Assembly (NCBI RefSeq): GCF_020166415.1
Contig: NZ_JAIQXV010000001.1
Location: 1-64,000 of the forward strand
Source: Deinococcus multiflagellatus
GTDB taxonomy: Bacteria; Deinococcota; Deinococci; Deinococcales; Deinococcaceae
Direction of reading: 5' to 3'
Length of the DNA stretch: 64,000 nucleotides
Below the pieces are notes generated by a model. The model did no database searches. It saw nothing but the letters and a program-made list of their open reading frames with translations, and was not told where the DNA came from. Both the position numbers and the translations under genes were made by a program. Below are positions 54,839-64,000 of the stretch, one piece after another; position 1 is the stretch's first letter; each line of letters starts with the position of its first letter.

Positions 54839-54868
54839 ATTAACAACATATGTAGACTTTGAAGTCAA
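54839..54868 (-). promoter_or_regulatory. padR promoter with embedded operator-like palindromes
   Basis: -35 TTGACT (54863-54868), 18-nt spacer, -10 GTTAAT (54839-54844). ACATATGT (54846-54853) lies in the spacer. GACTT/AAGTC arms (54855-54866) overlap the -35. ATGT/ACAT half-sites are common in PadR operators. Confidence 0.6.
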
Positions 54869-54942
54869 GCGGTTTGTCGGGGAGAGGGGAGAGCAGAAAG
54901 AAGAGGGGCCAAAGCAGCCCCCCTCGCAGTGCCAGCGCCGTG

Positions 54943-55628
54943 CTACGGCGAGGGAACCAGCAGCCCCAGAGCCGCCTGTAACTCGGCATGTGCGTGCAGC
55001 ACCCGGGCCACGCCCAGTTCGCGCAGCCGCGCCTCGTCGTCGGGCAGGATGTGACTGCCCGCCAGCAGCGCCCACACGGTCATGCCCGCTGCCAGCCCGG
55101 CCTGGGCCCCCGGCGCACTGTCTTCCACGACCAGGCAGCGCCCCGGCTCGGCGCCCAGTGCGGCGGCGGCGTAGCGGTACAGCGCCGGGTCCGGCTTGCC
55201 CACGCCGCCCACGCAGGCCGGGTCAAAAGCCCGCCCGGCCAGCAGGGTGTCCAGCCCGGCCCCACGCAGTTTCAGGCCCAGGCGGTGGCGCTCACTGTTG
55301 CTCGCCACCGCAAAGGGAACGCCCGCCGCGTCCAGCGCGCGCAGGGTGTCGGCGGCCCCAGTTACAGGGGGCACATGGTCAAAAGCCGCGTTAAAGCGGG
55401 TGTTCAGCAGTGGCAGAAAGTCTTCGGGGGCCCGCCAGCCCCGGCCCTCTTCCAGGGCGCGCACCACGCCTTCAAAGCGCTGCCCGGCCGTCAGGCGGGT
55501 GATCTCGGCCGCGCTGAGGTCCAGGCCCTGGCCCCGGAAAATCTCGGCCCACAGCCCGGTGATCAGGGCCTCGGTGTCCACCAGCACGCCGTCAAGGTCG
55601 AACAGCACGGCGGCAAAGGACGTGGGCA

Positions 55629-55629
<1 letters not shown>
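54943..55629 (-). CDS. HAD family hydrolase (beta-phosphoglucomutase-like)
   Basis: 228-aa HAD phosphatase/phosphomutase. Motif I VLFDLDGVLVDTE, motif II VASNSE, the Lys in GGVGKPDPALY and motif IV VVEDSAPGAQAG are all present, with a four-helix cap after motif I. The ATG at 55629 overlaps the HIT gene stop by one base (TGATG), so both are in one operon. Substrate not predictable. Confidence 0.92.
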
Positions 55630-55964
<335 letters not shown>

Positions 55965-56187
55965 GCGCCCACTGTAGCGGGCGCGGCGGCCGGAGGAGGG
56001 CCCGCCTTAAGCCAATCTTGAACTTGCGCGGGGCAGTCATCCACTTGCCGGACTCTGGCATACAGCCAGATGTCCAGCGCGCGTGCCTGCTTCGGCCTGG
56101 CCGCGCATCCCCCTTCTTTCTGTCACCAGTTTGAACCCGCCTGCGTGCGGCGTTCAGCGGTGCCCTCTGGCCCAAGGAGGCCCCCTC

Positions 56188-57102
<915 letters not shown>

Positions 57103-57515
57103 CACCGACGCCGATGAACAGCGGTATGCCGTTCCGTTGAGGGTAGGAAAGGCCCCCCTCAACGCCACGCCAACCGCTGTCTGTCGCGGTCACTTGATCT
57201 GCTCGCCCCACATGACCTGTGGGGTTTACCTTCAGCTCATGTGGTGACCGCTCTGGGGCGCTTGCAGAAGCTACTCAATCCAAAGAGAACAAGCGGGCTT
57301 TCAGGCGTGGAACCGACCAACCGGCTCTGTCCGGGTTGGTCAGCGAAACAGATGGCATCCGTGAAAGAGCGCAGCGGAGGGAGGCAACCGTTCCATCTCT
57401 GTTCCGCACGGTCCGGGGCGGGTGGGGGAGACCCGGCCTGCCCCGGGTTGCTGGCCACGCCTTCATGCTGAGCCCGCGCCCGGCCGCGCCTCCGCCCTCT
57501 GCTAGCCTGCGCCCC
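57103..57515. other. Structured intergenic region
   Basis: 413 bp holding several consecutive inverted repeats: CGTTGAGGG/CCCTCAACG (57135-57164), GCGGTCAC/GTGACCGC (57186-57251) enclosing CCCCACA/TGTGGGG (57206-57224), and GACCAACC/GGTTGGTC (about 57313-57340). It may include an RNA gene. The downstream -10 TAGCCT is at 57503-57508. Confidence 0.5.
57135..57164 (+). terminator. Hairpin after the ferritin-like gene
   Basis: CGTTGAGGG and CCCTCAACG form a 9-bp stem. There is no clear T-run. Confidence 0.5.
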
Positions 57516-58619
57516 ATGACCATCACGCCCTCGGCGGTGCGGGCCGCCGCGTTTCGCACGCTGGCGCCGCAGTCCAGCCTTCAGGCCGCGCTGGACACGC
57601 TGGGCTTCGTGCAGGCCGATCCCATCCGCGCGCCCGCCCGCGCCCAGGACCTCACCCTGATGGCCCGTCTTGCGGGCTACCGCGCCGGCGATCTGGAAGC
57701 GGCCTACCCCACCCTGGACGCCGAGGAAGACATGCTGCCCAACTACGGGTTCGTGCCCCGGCGCGTGCAGGCCCTGCTGCACCCCCGCGAGGTCGAGCCG
57801 GGGGTGTTGCAGACCCACCCGGAGCTGGTCAGCGCGGTGCGCGCCCTGCTGCACGAGGCCGGTGAGCTGCACCCCCGGCAGGCGGCGGGCCAGCTGGGGC
57901 GCGGCGGAGTGGTCAACGCCTGGGGCGGACAATCCAGCGCCACCACCCGCGTGCTGGACGCCCTGCACCGCCGGGGCGAGGCGCGGGTGGTGCGCCGGGA
58001 GCGGGGCGTGCGCGTGTACGGCCCGGCGCCCCATCTGGCCGCGCTGCGCGCCGCGCCTTTGCCCGAAGCCGAACGGCTGCGCGGCGCGGTTCACCTGCTG
58101 GCCGGGCTGTATGGCCCTCTGCCCGAAGCCAGCCTGGGGTATCTGGTGGGGCTGTCTCACTACGGCTTTCCGCACCTGCACGGGGCGCTGCGCGCCGCTT
58201 TTCGCACGGCCGTGCGGGAAGAACTGGCAGGCGCGGTGGTGGACGGCGTGCGCTACGTGTGGCCCGCTGGCTGCTCCCCAGAGGCCGACGCGCCCCGTGG
58301 CGTGCGGGTGGTGGGCCCCTTTGATCCGCTGGTGTGGGACCGGCGCCGCTTCGCCCACCTGCACGGCTGGACCTACCGTTTCGAGGCCTACACCCCGGCC
58401 GCCAAACGCCAGTTGGGCTATTACGCGCTGCCCGTCTTTCAGGCCGAGCGGGCGGTGGGCTGGGCCAACCTGCAGCTGCAGGGCTCTGTGCTGGAGGCCC
58501 GGGTGGGGCTGGTGCCGGGCGTCCGCCGCACTGCCGCCTTTAACCGCAGCCTGAACGTAGAACTGGACCGCTACCGAGCCTTTCTGGGCCCGGCTGAGGT
58601 GCAGGTGGCTGAACCCTAG
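57516..58619 (+). CDS. Winged-helix DNA glycosylase-like protein (YcaQ/HTH_42 family)
   Basis: 367-aa HTH_42 protein. Its best-known relatives, E. coli YcaQ and Streptomyces AlkZ, excise alkylated bases and unhook interstrand crosslinks. The N-terminal LGFVQADPIRAPARAQDLTLMARL includes a Q-x-D motif of the YcaQ subgroup. DAEEDMLPNYGFVPRR and late VVGPFDPLVWDRRR, AAKRQLGYYALPVF are family markers. The ATG at 57516 lies 7 nt after TAGCCT, which rules out the longer frame. Confidence 0.85.
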   Translation: MTITPSAVRAAAFRTLAPQSSLQAALDTLGFVQADPIRAPARAQDLTLMARLAGYRAGDLEAAYPTLDAEEDMLPNYGFVPRRVQALLHPREVEPGVLQTHPELVSAVRALLHEAGELHPRQAAGQLGRGGVVNAWGGQSSATTRVLDALHRRGEARVVRRERGVRVYGPAPHLAALRAAPLPEAERLRGAVHLLAGLYGPLPEASLGYLVGLSHYGFPHLHGALRAAFRTAVREELAGAVVDGVRYVWPAGCSPEADAPRGVRVVGPFDPLVWDRRRFAHLHGWTYRFEAYTPAAKRQLGYYALPVFQAERAVGWANLQLQGSVLEARVGLVPGVRRTAAFNRSLNVELDRYRAFLGPAEVQVAEP

Positions 58620-58629
58620 GCCGGGGGCT

Positions 58630-59610
58630 TCACTCCCACCACGCCTCCACAGCAGCGGCCAGGGCCTGCTGAACCCCGCTGCTTTCGCGGCGCTGCGCCT
58701 GCCGGGCCGTGGACAGCAGGTTCAGGGCCAGCCCCGCGCGCTCCTGGGCGGCCAGTTCCGCCGCTGACAGGGACAGGCCCTGCTCGGCCAGGGCCGCCTG
58801 ATAGGCCGCGCGCAGGGCAGGCCCCAGGCGGGCCCGCTCGGCAGCGTTCAGCCGCAGCGCCAGCAGGTGCGCCAGGTCCTCGCCGGGCACACTGGGATGC
58901 ACCTGCCCGTAGTCAATGAGTTCGGGGGGCCCGCCGTCTCTGGGCCACAGCACCTGCCCGGCGTGAATGTCACCGTGCACCAGCGTCCACACGGGCGCGT
59001 GGGCCAGCAGGGCCGGCAACGCCTGTGCGGCAGCCAACAGGGCTTCGGCCGCGCTCGGCACATCCGGCGGCGCGGCAGGGGCCACCGCCGCCGCACGGGC
59101 CAGCACCTCGCCGGGCTGCCAGCGCCAGCGCCCCCGCAACAGGGGCTGGCCCGGCCCCGCCCAGAAAGCGTGCAGCCCGGCCAGCAGGCGCACCACGTCC
59201 AGCAGGGCCGCCTCGCGCTGGGGGTCGGTGGCAAAGGCGCCCCAGCCCCAGGTGGCCTCGGTCCGGTCCACGGTTAGCAGGTGGGCCAGGGGCGGGCCTT
59301 GCTGCGCGGCGCTGTGCAGATAGCGGGCGTGGGGCACCGGGGCGTGCGGCGCCAGGTCGCGCAGGTAGGTGCTTTCGCGGTGCAGGCGCTCGGCCGCGCG
59401 GGGGTCACGCCAGCCAGCGGGCAGGTATTTCAGGAACAGCGGGCCGGCGGGGCTGCGGTAGCGCGCAAAGGCGGCCCCCTCGCCGGTCCAGGTTTCCACC
59501 ACACGCGCCCCCGGGAAGGCGGCGCGCAGCGCTGGGGGCCACACCCAGGGCCCACTGGCGGGGGCGTGGCCGCGTAAAGTGGCCGCCCAGTCTCCCAGGC
59601 GGCGCGGCAC
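58630..59610 (-). CDS. Aminoglycoside phosphotransferase-like (APH) kinase
   Basis: 326-aa protein of the APH/choline kinase fold. FLKYLPAGWRDPRAAERLHRESTYL gives the ATP-site Lys and Glu, WTLVHGDIHAGQVLW the catalytic H-G-D loop and ELIDYGQVHPSVPGEDLAHLL the metal-binding D. These genes usually phosphorylate small molecules and are not necessarily resistance genes. The start (GTG 59610) is uncertain; no better site is visible between it and the upstream stop. It is preceded closely by a small His-rich gene. Confidence 0.8.
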   Translation of the reverse strand: MPRRLGDWAATLRGHAPASGPWVWPPALRAAFPGARVVETWTGEGAAFARYRSPAGPLFLKYLPAGWRDPRAAERLHRESTYLRDLAPHAPVPHARYLHSAAQQGPPLAHLLTVDRTEATWGWGAFATDPQREAALLDVVRLLAGLHAFWAGPGQPLLRGRWRWQPGEVLARAAAVAPAAPPDVPSAAEALLAAAQALPALLAHAPVWTLVHGDIHAGQVLWPRDGGPPELIDYGQVHPSVPGEDLAHLLALRLNAAERARLGPALRAAYQAALAEQGLSLSAAELAAQERAGLALNLLSTARQAQRRESSGVQQALAAAVEAWWE

Positions 59611-59642
59611 AAATGGGCGGCTCAGGGCGGCGGGCGCTCCGC

Positions 59643-59861
59643 TCAGGTCAGCAGCGAGACGAGGCCCGCCACCGACCCCCCGGCGGCCAGCGCCGCAAAC
59701 ACGAAGGCCCCCAGGCACCCCGAGGACCGCTTCACCGTGCGGTAGTGGCCGCTGTGGCCGTAGCCGTGGCGCTTGTGGCTGCTGTGGCTGCCGTGCCCCA
59801 GAAAGCCGCCCTTGTGGCCGCTGCGACTGAACGAAAAGGACCCTGCCGAAAATCCGCTCAT
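59643..59861 (-). CDS. Small Gly/His/Ser-rich protein with C-terminal membrane helix
   Basis: 72-aa protein. Residues 1-45 are rich in Gly, Ser, Lys and His (GSHSSHKRHGYGHSGHY), and about 48-71 form a hydrophobic helix (CLGAFVFAALAAGGSVAGLVSLL). No family is recognised. TACCGT 5 nt before the ATG suggests leaderless expression. It could bind metal at the membrane; this is speculative. Confidence 0.55.
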   Translation of the reverse strand: MSGFSAGSFSFSRSGHKGGFLGHGSHSSHKRHGYGHSGHYRTVKRSSGCLGAFVFAALAAGGSVAGLVSLLT

Positions 59862-59965
59862 GCCCTACGGTACGCAATCGCGCGCCCCAGGGTTGCGCTT
59901 CTTTAACCCGGTTCAATGTTGGGCATCAGGAGTGACGCACTCGCAGGCGTATCATGCGGCAGATC

Positions 59966-61297
<1,332 letters not shown>

Positions 61298-61447
61298 GTG
61301 TCCCCCGCTGGGGGCATTCCCACGCCCCTCATGGCGCGCTGGGGTAAAACAGCGGCAGTGCGCCCGGCGCGCTCCCCACTCCCCATCAGACTGGGGTCAA
61401 GCGTGGGGTGTGCAATGGGCCCAGTTCCTGCCTTTGGAGGTTGCATC

Positions 61448-61954
61448 ATGAAACAGAACGTCCTTTCTGCGGTGGCGCTGCTCAGCGGCCTGTCGCTGGC
61501 CGTGGCCCAGGGTGTGCCCTCGCCCGTGAAACTCACCTCGACCACCTCGGTGGTGACGCAGACCACGCAAAACGGCAAGACGGTGGAAACCCTGACCGAT
61601 GCCAGCAAGGTGGCCGTGGTCCCCGGCACCCTGCTGGACATGGCCCACACGTGGCAGAGCGTGAGCAAAAGCGACCTGCGCAACATGAAGCTGGACATGA
61701 AGGTGGACCCCGCCACCACCTTCCGCAGCGCCGCGTGCACCGTGAGCGGCGTGACCACCCTGTTCAGCGCCGACGGCGGCAAGACCTTCGGCCTGGCCCC
61801 GCTGAAAAAGACCGTGACCGTGACCGAAAACGGCCGGCAGGTGCAGCGTCAGGTGGAGGTCAAGCCCAGCGAGTACACCAATGTGCGCTGGCAGCTGCCC
61901 GTGGTGAAGGCTGGCAGCGAGGGCCGCTGCGCCATCCGCGCGGTGGTGAAGTAA
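61448..61954 (+). CDS. Secreted protein of unknown function
   Basis: 168-aa protein with signal peptide (residues 1-21, MKQNVLSAVALLSGLSLAVAQ) and one beta-rich domain containing two Cys-bearing segments (RSAACTVSGVTTLF, SEGRCAIRAVVK) that could form a disulfide. GGAGGT before the ATG indicates strong translation. No family recognised. It lies 150 bp downstream of glmM. Confidence 0.72.
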   Translation: MKQNVLSAVALLSGLSLAVAQGVPSPVKLTSTTSVVTQTTQNGKTVETLTDASKVAVVPGTLLDMAHTWQSVSKSDLRNMKLDMKVDPATTFRSAACTVSGVTTLFSADGGKTFGLAPLKKTVTVTENGRQVQRQVEVKPSEYTNVRWQLPVVKAGSEGRCAIRAVVK

Positions 61955-62315
61955 GCGCGAGCCCAGTGGTGAAGCGCCCCCAGCCGGGTTCGGCGGGGGC
62001 GCTGTTTTCTGGAAGTGGTGGTGTGGGCAGGCTTTGCCGGCCAGCGAGAAAGGTTCGCCACGCCCTTGAACCAGCAGTGCGGACAGTGTTCAACCATCGA
62101 GGAGCCCACGGGAGAAACGTCGTCTGGGACGCTTACGCCCATCTACTGCGCCGCTTTTCAAGCTCCGACCGCTGCCCCGCAGCTCTGCGAGTTCCCCACA
62201 AGGGGCGGGAAAACAGCGTGTTTGTCGGGCTGTCCTCTGCAGAATGCTGCACCTGTCCGCTGTTAAAAGCGCGCGCTGGGGCCTAGACCCCAGCGCGCGC
62301 TCCTTCCTGCTTTCC
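61955..62315. other. Intergenic region with dispersed repeat and rpsT terminator
   Basis: About 360 bp without a gene. A degenerate repeat copy (about 62176-62229; GCAGCTCTGCGAGTTCCCC, then AAAACAGCGTGTTTGTC) precedes the rpsT terminator. Confidence 0.6.
62262..62301 (-). terminator. rpsT intrinsic terminator
   Basis: AGCGCGCGCTGGGG and CCCCAGCGCGCGCT form a perfect 14-bp stem with a 6-nt loop, followed on the minus strand by TTTT. Confidence 0.85.
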
Positions 62316-62594
62316 TTAGCCCTGCTGCGCGGCCTTGGCGCGGTTGATCGCCTTGGCCAGACGGCTCTTCTTGCGGGCGGCGGCGTTCTTGTGCAGGGTG
62401 CTGCCCTTGGCGGCCTTGTCAATCAGGCTCTCGGCGCGGCTCTGCAGCGTGGCCAGGTCCTCGGCGCCGGTCTGGGCGGCGGCCACGGCCTTTTTGGTGA
62501 AGGTCTTGATGGTGCTCTTGCGGCTGCGGTTCAGCAGGCGGCGCTTGAGGCTCTGGCGGTGACGTTTCTGGGCGGACTTGTGACGCAGGGCCAT
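62316..62594 (-). CDS. rpsT: 30S ribosomal protein S20
   Basis: 92-aa basic protein. [27 protein letters not shown], then [14 protein letters not shown] and [21 protein letters not shown], match the whole S20 family, which binds 16S rRNA in the body of the 30S subunit. The ATG at 62594 follows AAGGAG. A strong promoter lies about 175 bp upstream, so the message has a long leader. An overlapping longer frame is noise. Confidence 0.97.
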   Translation of the reverse strand: MALRHKSAQKRHRQSLKRRLLNRSRKSTIKTFTKKAVAAAQTGAEDLATLQSRAESLIDKAAKGSTLHKNAAARKKSRLAKAINRAKAAQQG

Positions 62595-62768
62595 GTGGAT
62601 TCTCCTTGTTCTCCCGCCGCCGGTCTGGCGGTGCGGGGCGGTTCCTGCCCGCAGGCGGGAACGCGAGCGTCCGAGGGGCCCCGTAAAGCAGGGGCGGCTT
62701 CGGCGCGCCGGGGCAGCGGGGCTGCTGGCCGGGCCACCCACCCCAAGCAGGCAGTGGGCAACCTCGTG

Positions 62769-62797
62769 ACTATACCTGCCTTTGGCTGGAGGGGCAA
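62769..62797 (-). promoter_or_regulatory. rpsT promoter
   Basis: TTGCCC (62792-62797), 17-nt spacer, TATAGT (62769-62774) on the minus strand, close to consensus. It predicts a leader of roughly 165-170 nt before rpsT. Confidence 0.65.
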
Positions 62798-62801
62798 GCG
62801 G

Positions 62802-62807
62802 CATACT
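62802..62807 (+). promoter_or_regulatory. -10 box of recX
   Basis: CATACT is followed by 7 nt and then ATG at 62815. It adjoins the divergent rpsT -35. Confidence 0.5.
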
Positions 62808-62814
62808 GCAGCAC

Positions 62815-63402
62815 ATGACGGGCCGATACCGCAGGGCACAGGGGCGCCGGGCGCCGGCACCCGGCACAGAGGGCGACGACGCCGCGCCGCGCGCCCCCCG
62901 CCGCCCCTCCACCCCCGAAGAGCAGCGCGACGCCCTGCTGGCCTACGCCTTTCGCGCCCTGGGCCAGCGCGCCCTGAGCGCCCAGGAACTGCGCGCCCGC
63001 CTGGAGAAACGCAGCGACGACCCCGAACTGGTCGCCCTGGTGCTGGCCCGGGTGCAGGAACTGGGCTACCAGGACGACACCCAGGTGGCCCGCGCCGAGA
63101 ACACCCGCCGGGGCGTGGGCGCCATGCGGGTGCGCCAGACCCTCAAGCGCCGGGGCCTGGACGACGACCTGATTCAGGACACCCTGCAGACCCGCGACTC
63201 TGCGCGTGAAGCCGAGGAAGTGGCGGCCCTGCTGGAGCGCCGCTGGTCCTCGTTTGCCCGGAAGCGCGACCCCCAGGCCAGCGCCTTTGCCTTTCTGGCC
63301 CGGCGCGGGTATCCCGGCAGCGTGATCTGGCCCGCTATCCGCGCCTTCGTGGCCAATCAGGGCGAGGAGCCCGAGTGGAACGGGGAAGAGGACGAGGGCT
63401 GA
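62815..63402 (+). CDS. recX: Regulatory protein RecX
   Basis: 195-aa helical RecX family protein, which binds RecA filaments and dampens recombination and SOS-type activity. [71 protein letters not shown] and [20 protein letters not shown] show the tandem three-helix repeats. A basic, disordered 35-residue N-terminus precedes them. The start at 62815 is supported by the -10 box 7 nt upstream. It stands alone, away from recA. Confidence 0.93.
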   Translation: MTGRYRRAQGRRAPAPGTEGDDAAPRAPRRPSTPEEQRDALLAYAFRALGQRALSAQELRARLEKRSDDPELVALVLARVQELGYQDDTQVARAENTRRGVGAMRVRQTLKRRGLDDDLIQDTLQTRDSAREAEEVAALLERRWSSFARKRDPQASAFAFLARRGYPGSVIWPAIRAFVANQGEEPEWNGEEDEG

Positions 63403-63807
63403 AGATCTGGAAGAGGGAAGTCGGCCAGCCGTCCGGGCACGGCGCGGTGGTGGGCATTGGCAGGAGAGTAAAGCTTGCTGGAATGCGCTGCCCATGTCTT
63501 TCCTGCGTCGCTCCCTGAGTCCTCTTCGGTCGCGGCGCAGACCTGCCAGAAAAAGGGCATCGCTCTGAGCATGGTCTCCCGCCGGCCGCCTCAAGTGCCC
63601 GGACCTTCACTCAACAGGACCGCCAAAACAGGATTTTCCCAATGTCGTACGGAACTTAGAGCAGTTGACATGAAGATGATGTTGGTTCTCGACCCTCGCC
63701 CCTCGTGGGACTCGCAGAGCTGCGCCGCAGAGAGGGCCTCGCGCAGCGAGGGGTGAGGGGGTTCTTTGGTCAATCGCTCTAGTGCATGACCACAAGCATG
63801 AGAATAG
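63403..63807. other. Intergenic region, probable IS boundary
   Basis: About 405 bp without a gene. It contains a minus-strand copy of the degenerate repeat (about 63695-63735) and CCTCGC/GCGAGG arms near 63737-63752. The end of the IS630-type element should lie in its right part, but no terminal repeat could be matched because only one end is in view. Confidence 0.5.
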
Positions 63808-64000
63808 CTATTCTTGAGTGGGGTAATGCCGCCGGAGCTTTTGTCGCGCTGAAGTCGTCGAGAACTGCCAGTCGACCTTGATCGACCGGGCGTTGCGGTC
63901 GGTTTCCCACGCGTGCAGTTCACGCGCCACGGCTTCTTTGCTGGGCAGGCGTTGGCCCAGACACTGTCGCTGCAGCGCCGACCACTCGAGTTCGGCCATG
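63808..64000 (-). mobile_element. IS630-family transposase, C-terminal fragment at window edge
   Basis: About 64 residues (MAELEWSALQRQCLGQRLPS, later AWETDRNARSIKVDWQFSTTSAR) match the C-terminus of IS630-type DDE transposases after the last catalytic acid. The gene enters from beyond the window, so whether it is intact is unknown. AGAATAGCTATTCT, a 14-bp palindrome (63801-63814), overlaps its stop codon. Confidence 0.75.

Noticed and set aside
57300..57410. tRNA or Y RNA considered for the stem-rich region
   Set aside because: No T-loop or anticodon arrangement and no CCA end; the stems do not match the known Deinococcus Y RNA as I recall it, and rsr is not adjacent.
58630..59610. Antibiotic resistance gene call for the APH-like protein
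   Set aside because: Fold membership alone does not imply aminoglycoside substrates; no mobile context or close resemblance to a named resistance enzyme was seen.

Overview
The window looks like chromosomal DNA of a Deinococcus species. It has very high G+C, dense coding, and a Deinococcus-like gene set: a NurA-HerA end-resection pair beside a Crp-family regulator, RecX, a Mn/Fe superoxide dismutase, an FAD-type lycopene cyclase and a Tat-exported ferritin-like protein. Many genes also show a TANNNT box 5-8 nt before the start codon, the hallmark of the leaderless mRNAs reported as abundant in this genus. No rRNA, tRNA or CRISPR array was seen.

Layout. 0-6 kb: herA, nurA and a Crp regulator on the minus strand, then an AcuC-type deacetylase and an MFS transporter. 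6.2-6.7 kb: decayed 98-bp tandem repeats. 6.7-15.7 kb: transport block, in which the ATPase of a polar amino acid ABC system is separated from its permease and binding protein by a TAXI-TRAP operon and an AI-2E/PerM protein; a MalK/UgpC-type ATPase follows. 16-20.8 kb: overlapping holin-like/panC/pilT genes and a DUF4157 protein with a putative nuclease C-terminus. Two copies of a 153-bp MITE-like element lie at 13.4 and 18.5 kb. 21-26.9 kb: purB, small secreted and lipoprotein genes, a ClC channel with an RCK-C domain, sodA. 27-32.7 kb: a complete tripartite tricarboxylate transporter (tctCBA) divergent from its two-component system. 33-41.5 kb: lipoproteins, a pyrophosphatase-like protein, lycopene cyclase, serine dehydratase beta subunit, a TPR-GGDEF-EAL protein and an IclR regulator.

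42-44.6 kb: a TetR-VTT membrane protein-glycosyltransferase operon. 44.7-51.1 kb: histidine utilisation genes (hutU, hutG, hutI, hutH) carrying two intruders, an antisense Uma2 nuclease gene and an AT-richer SUKH-3 immunity-like gene. 51-56 kb: a histidine phosphatase, serine dehydratase alpha subunit, and a PadR operon with three paralogous four-helix membrane proteins that share one N-terminal motif; then HAD and HIT genes. 56-64 kb: ferritin-like protein, a structured intergenic stretch, a YcaQ-like DNA glycosylase, a phosphotransferase, glmM, rpsT, recX and the tail of an IS630-type transposase at the window edge.

The most promising unexplained units are the PadR/four-helix paralogue operon (52.9-54.9 kb), the DUF4157-nuclease protein (18.7-20.8 kb), the 153-bp element family with target duplications and a covarying hairpin, and the structured region at 57.2-57.4 kb.
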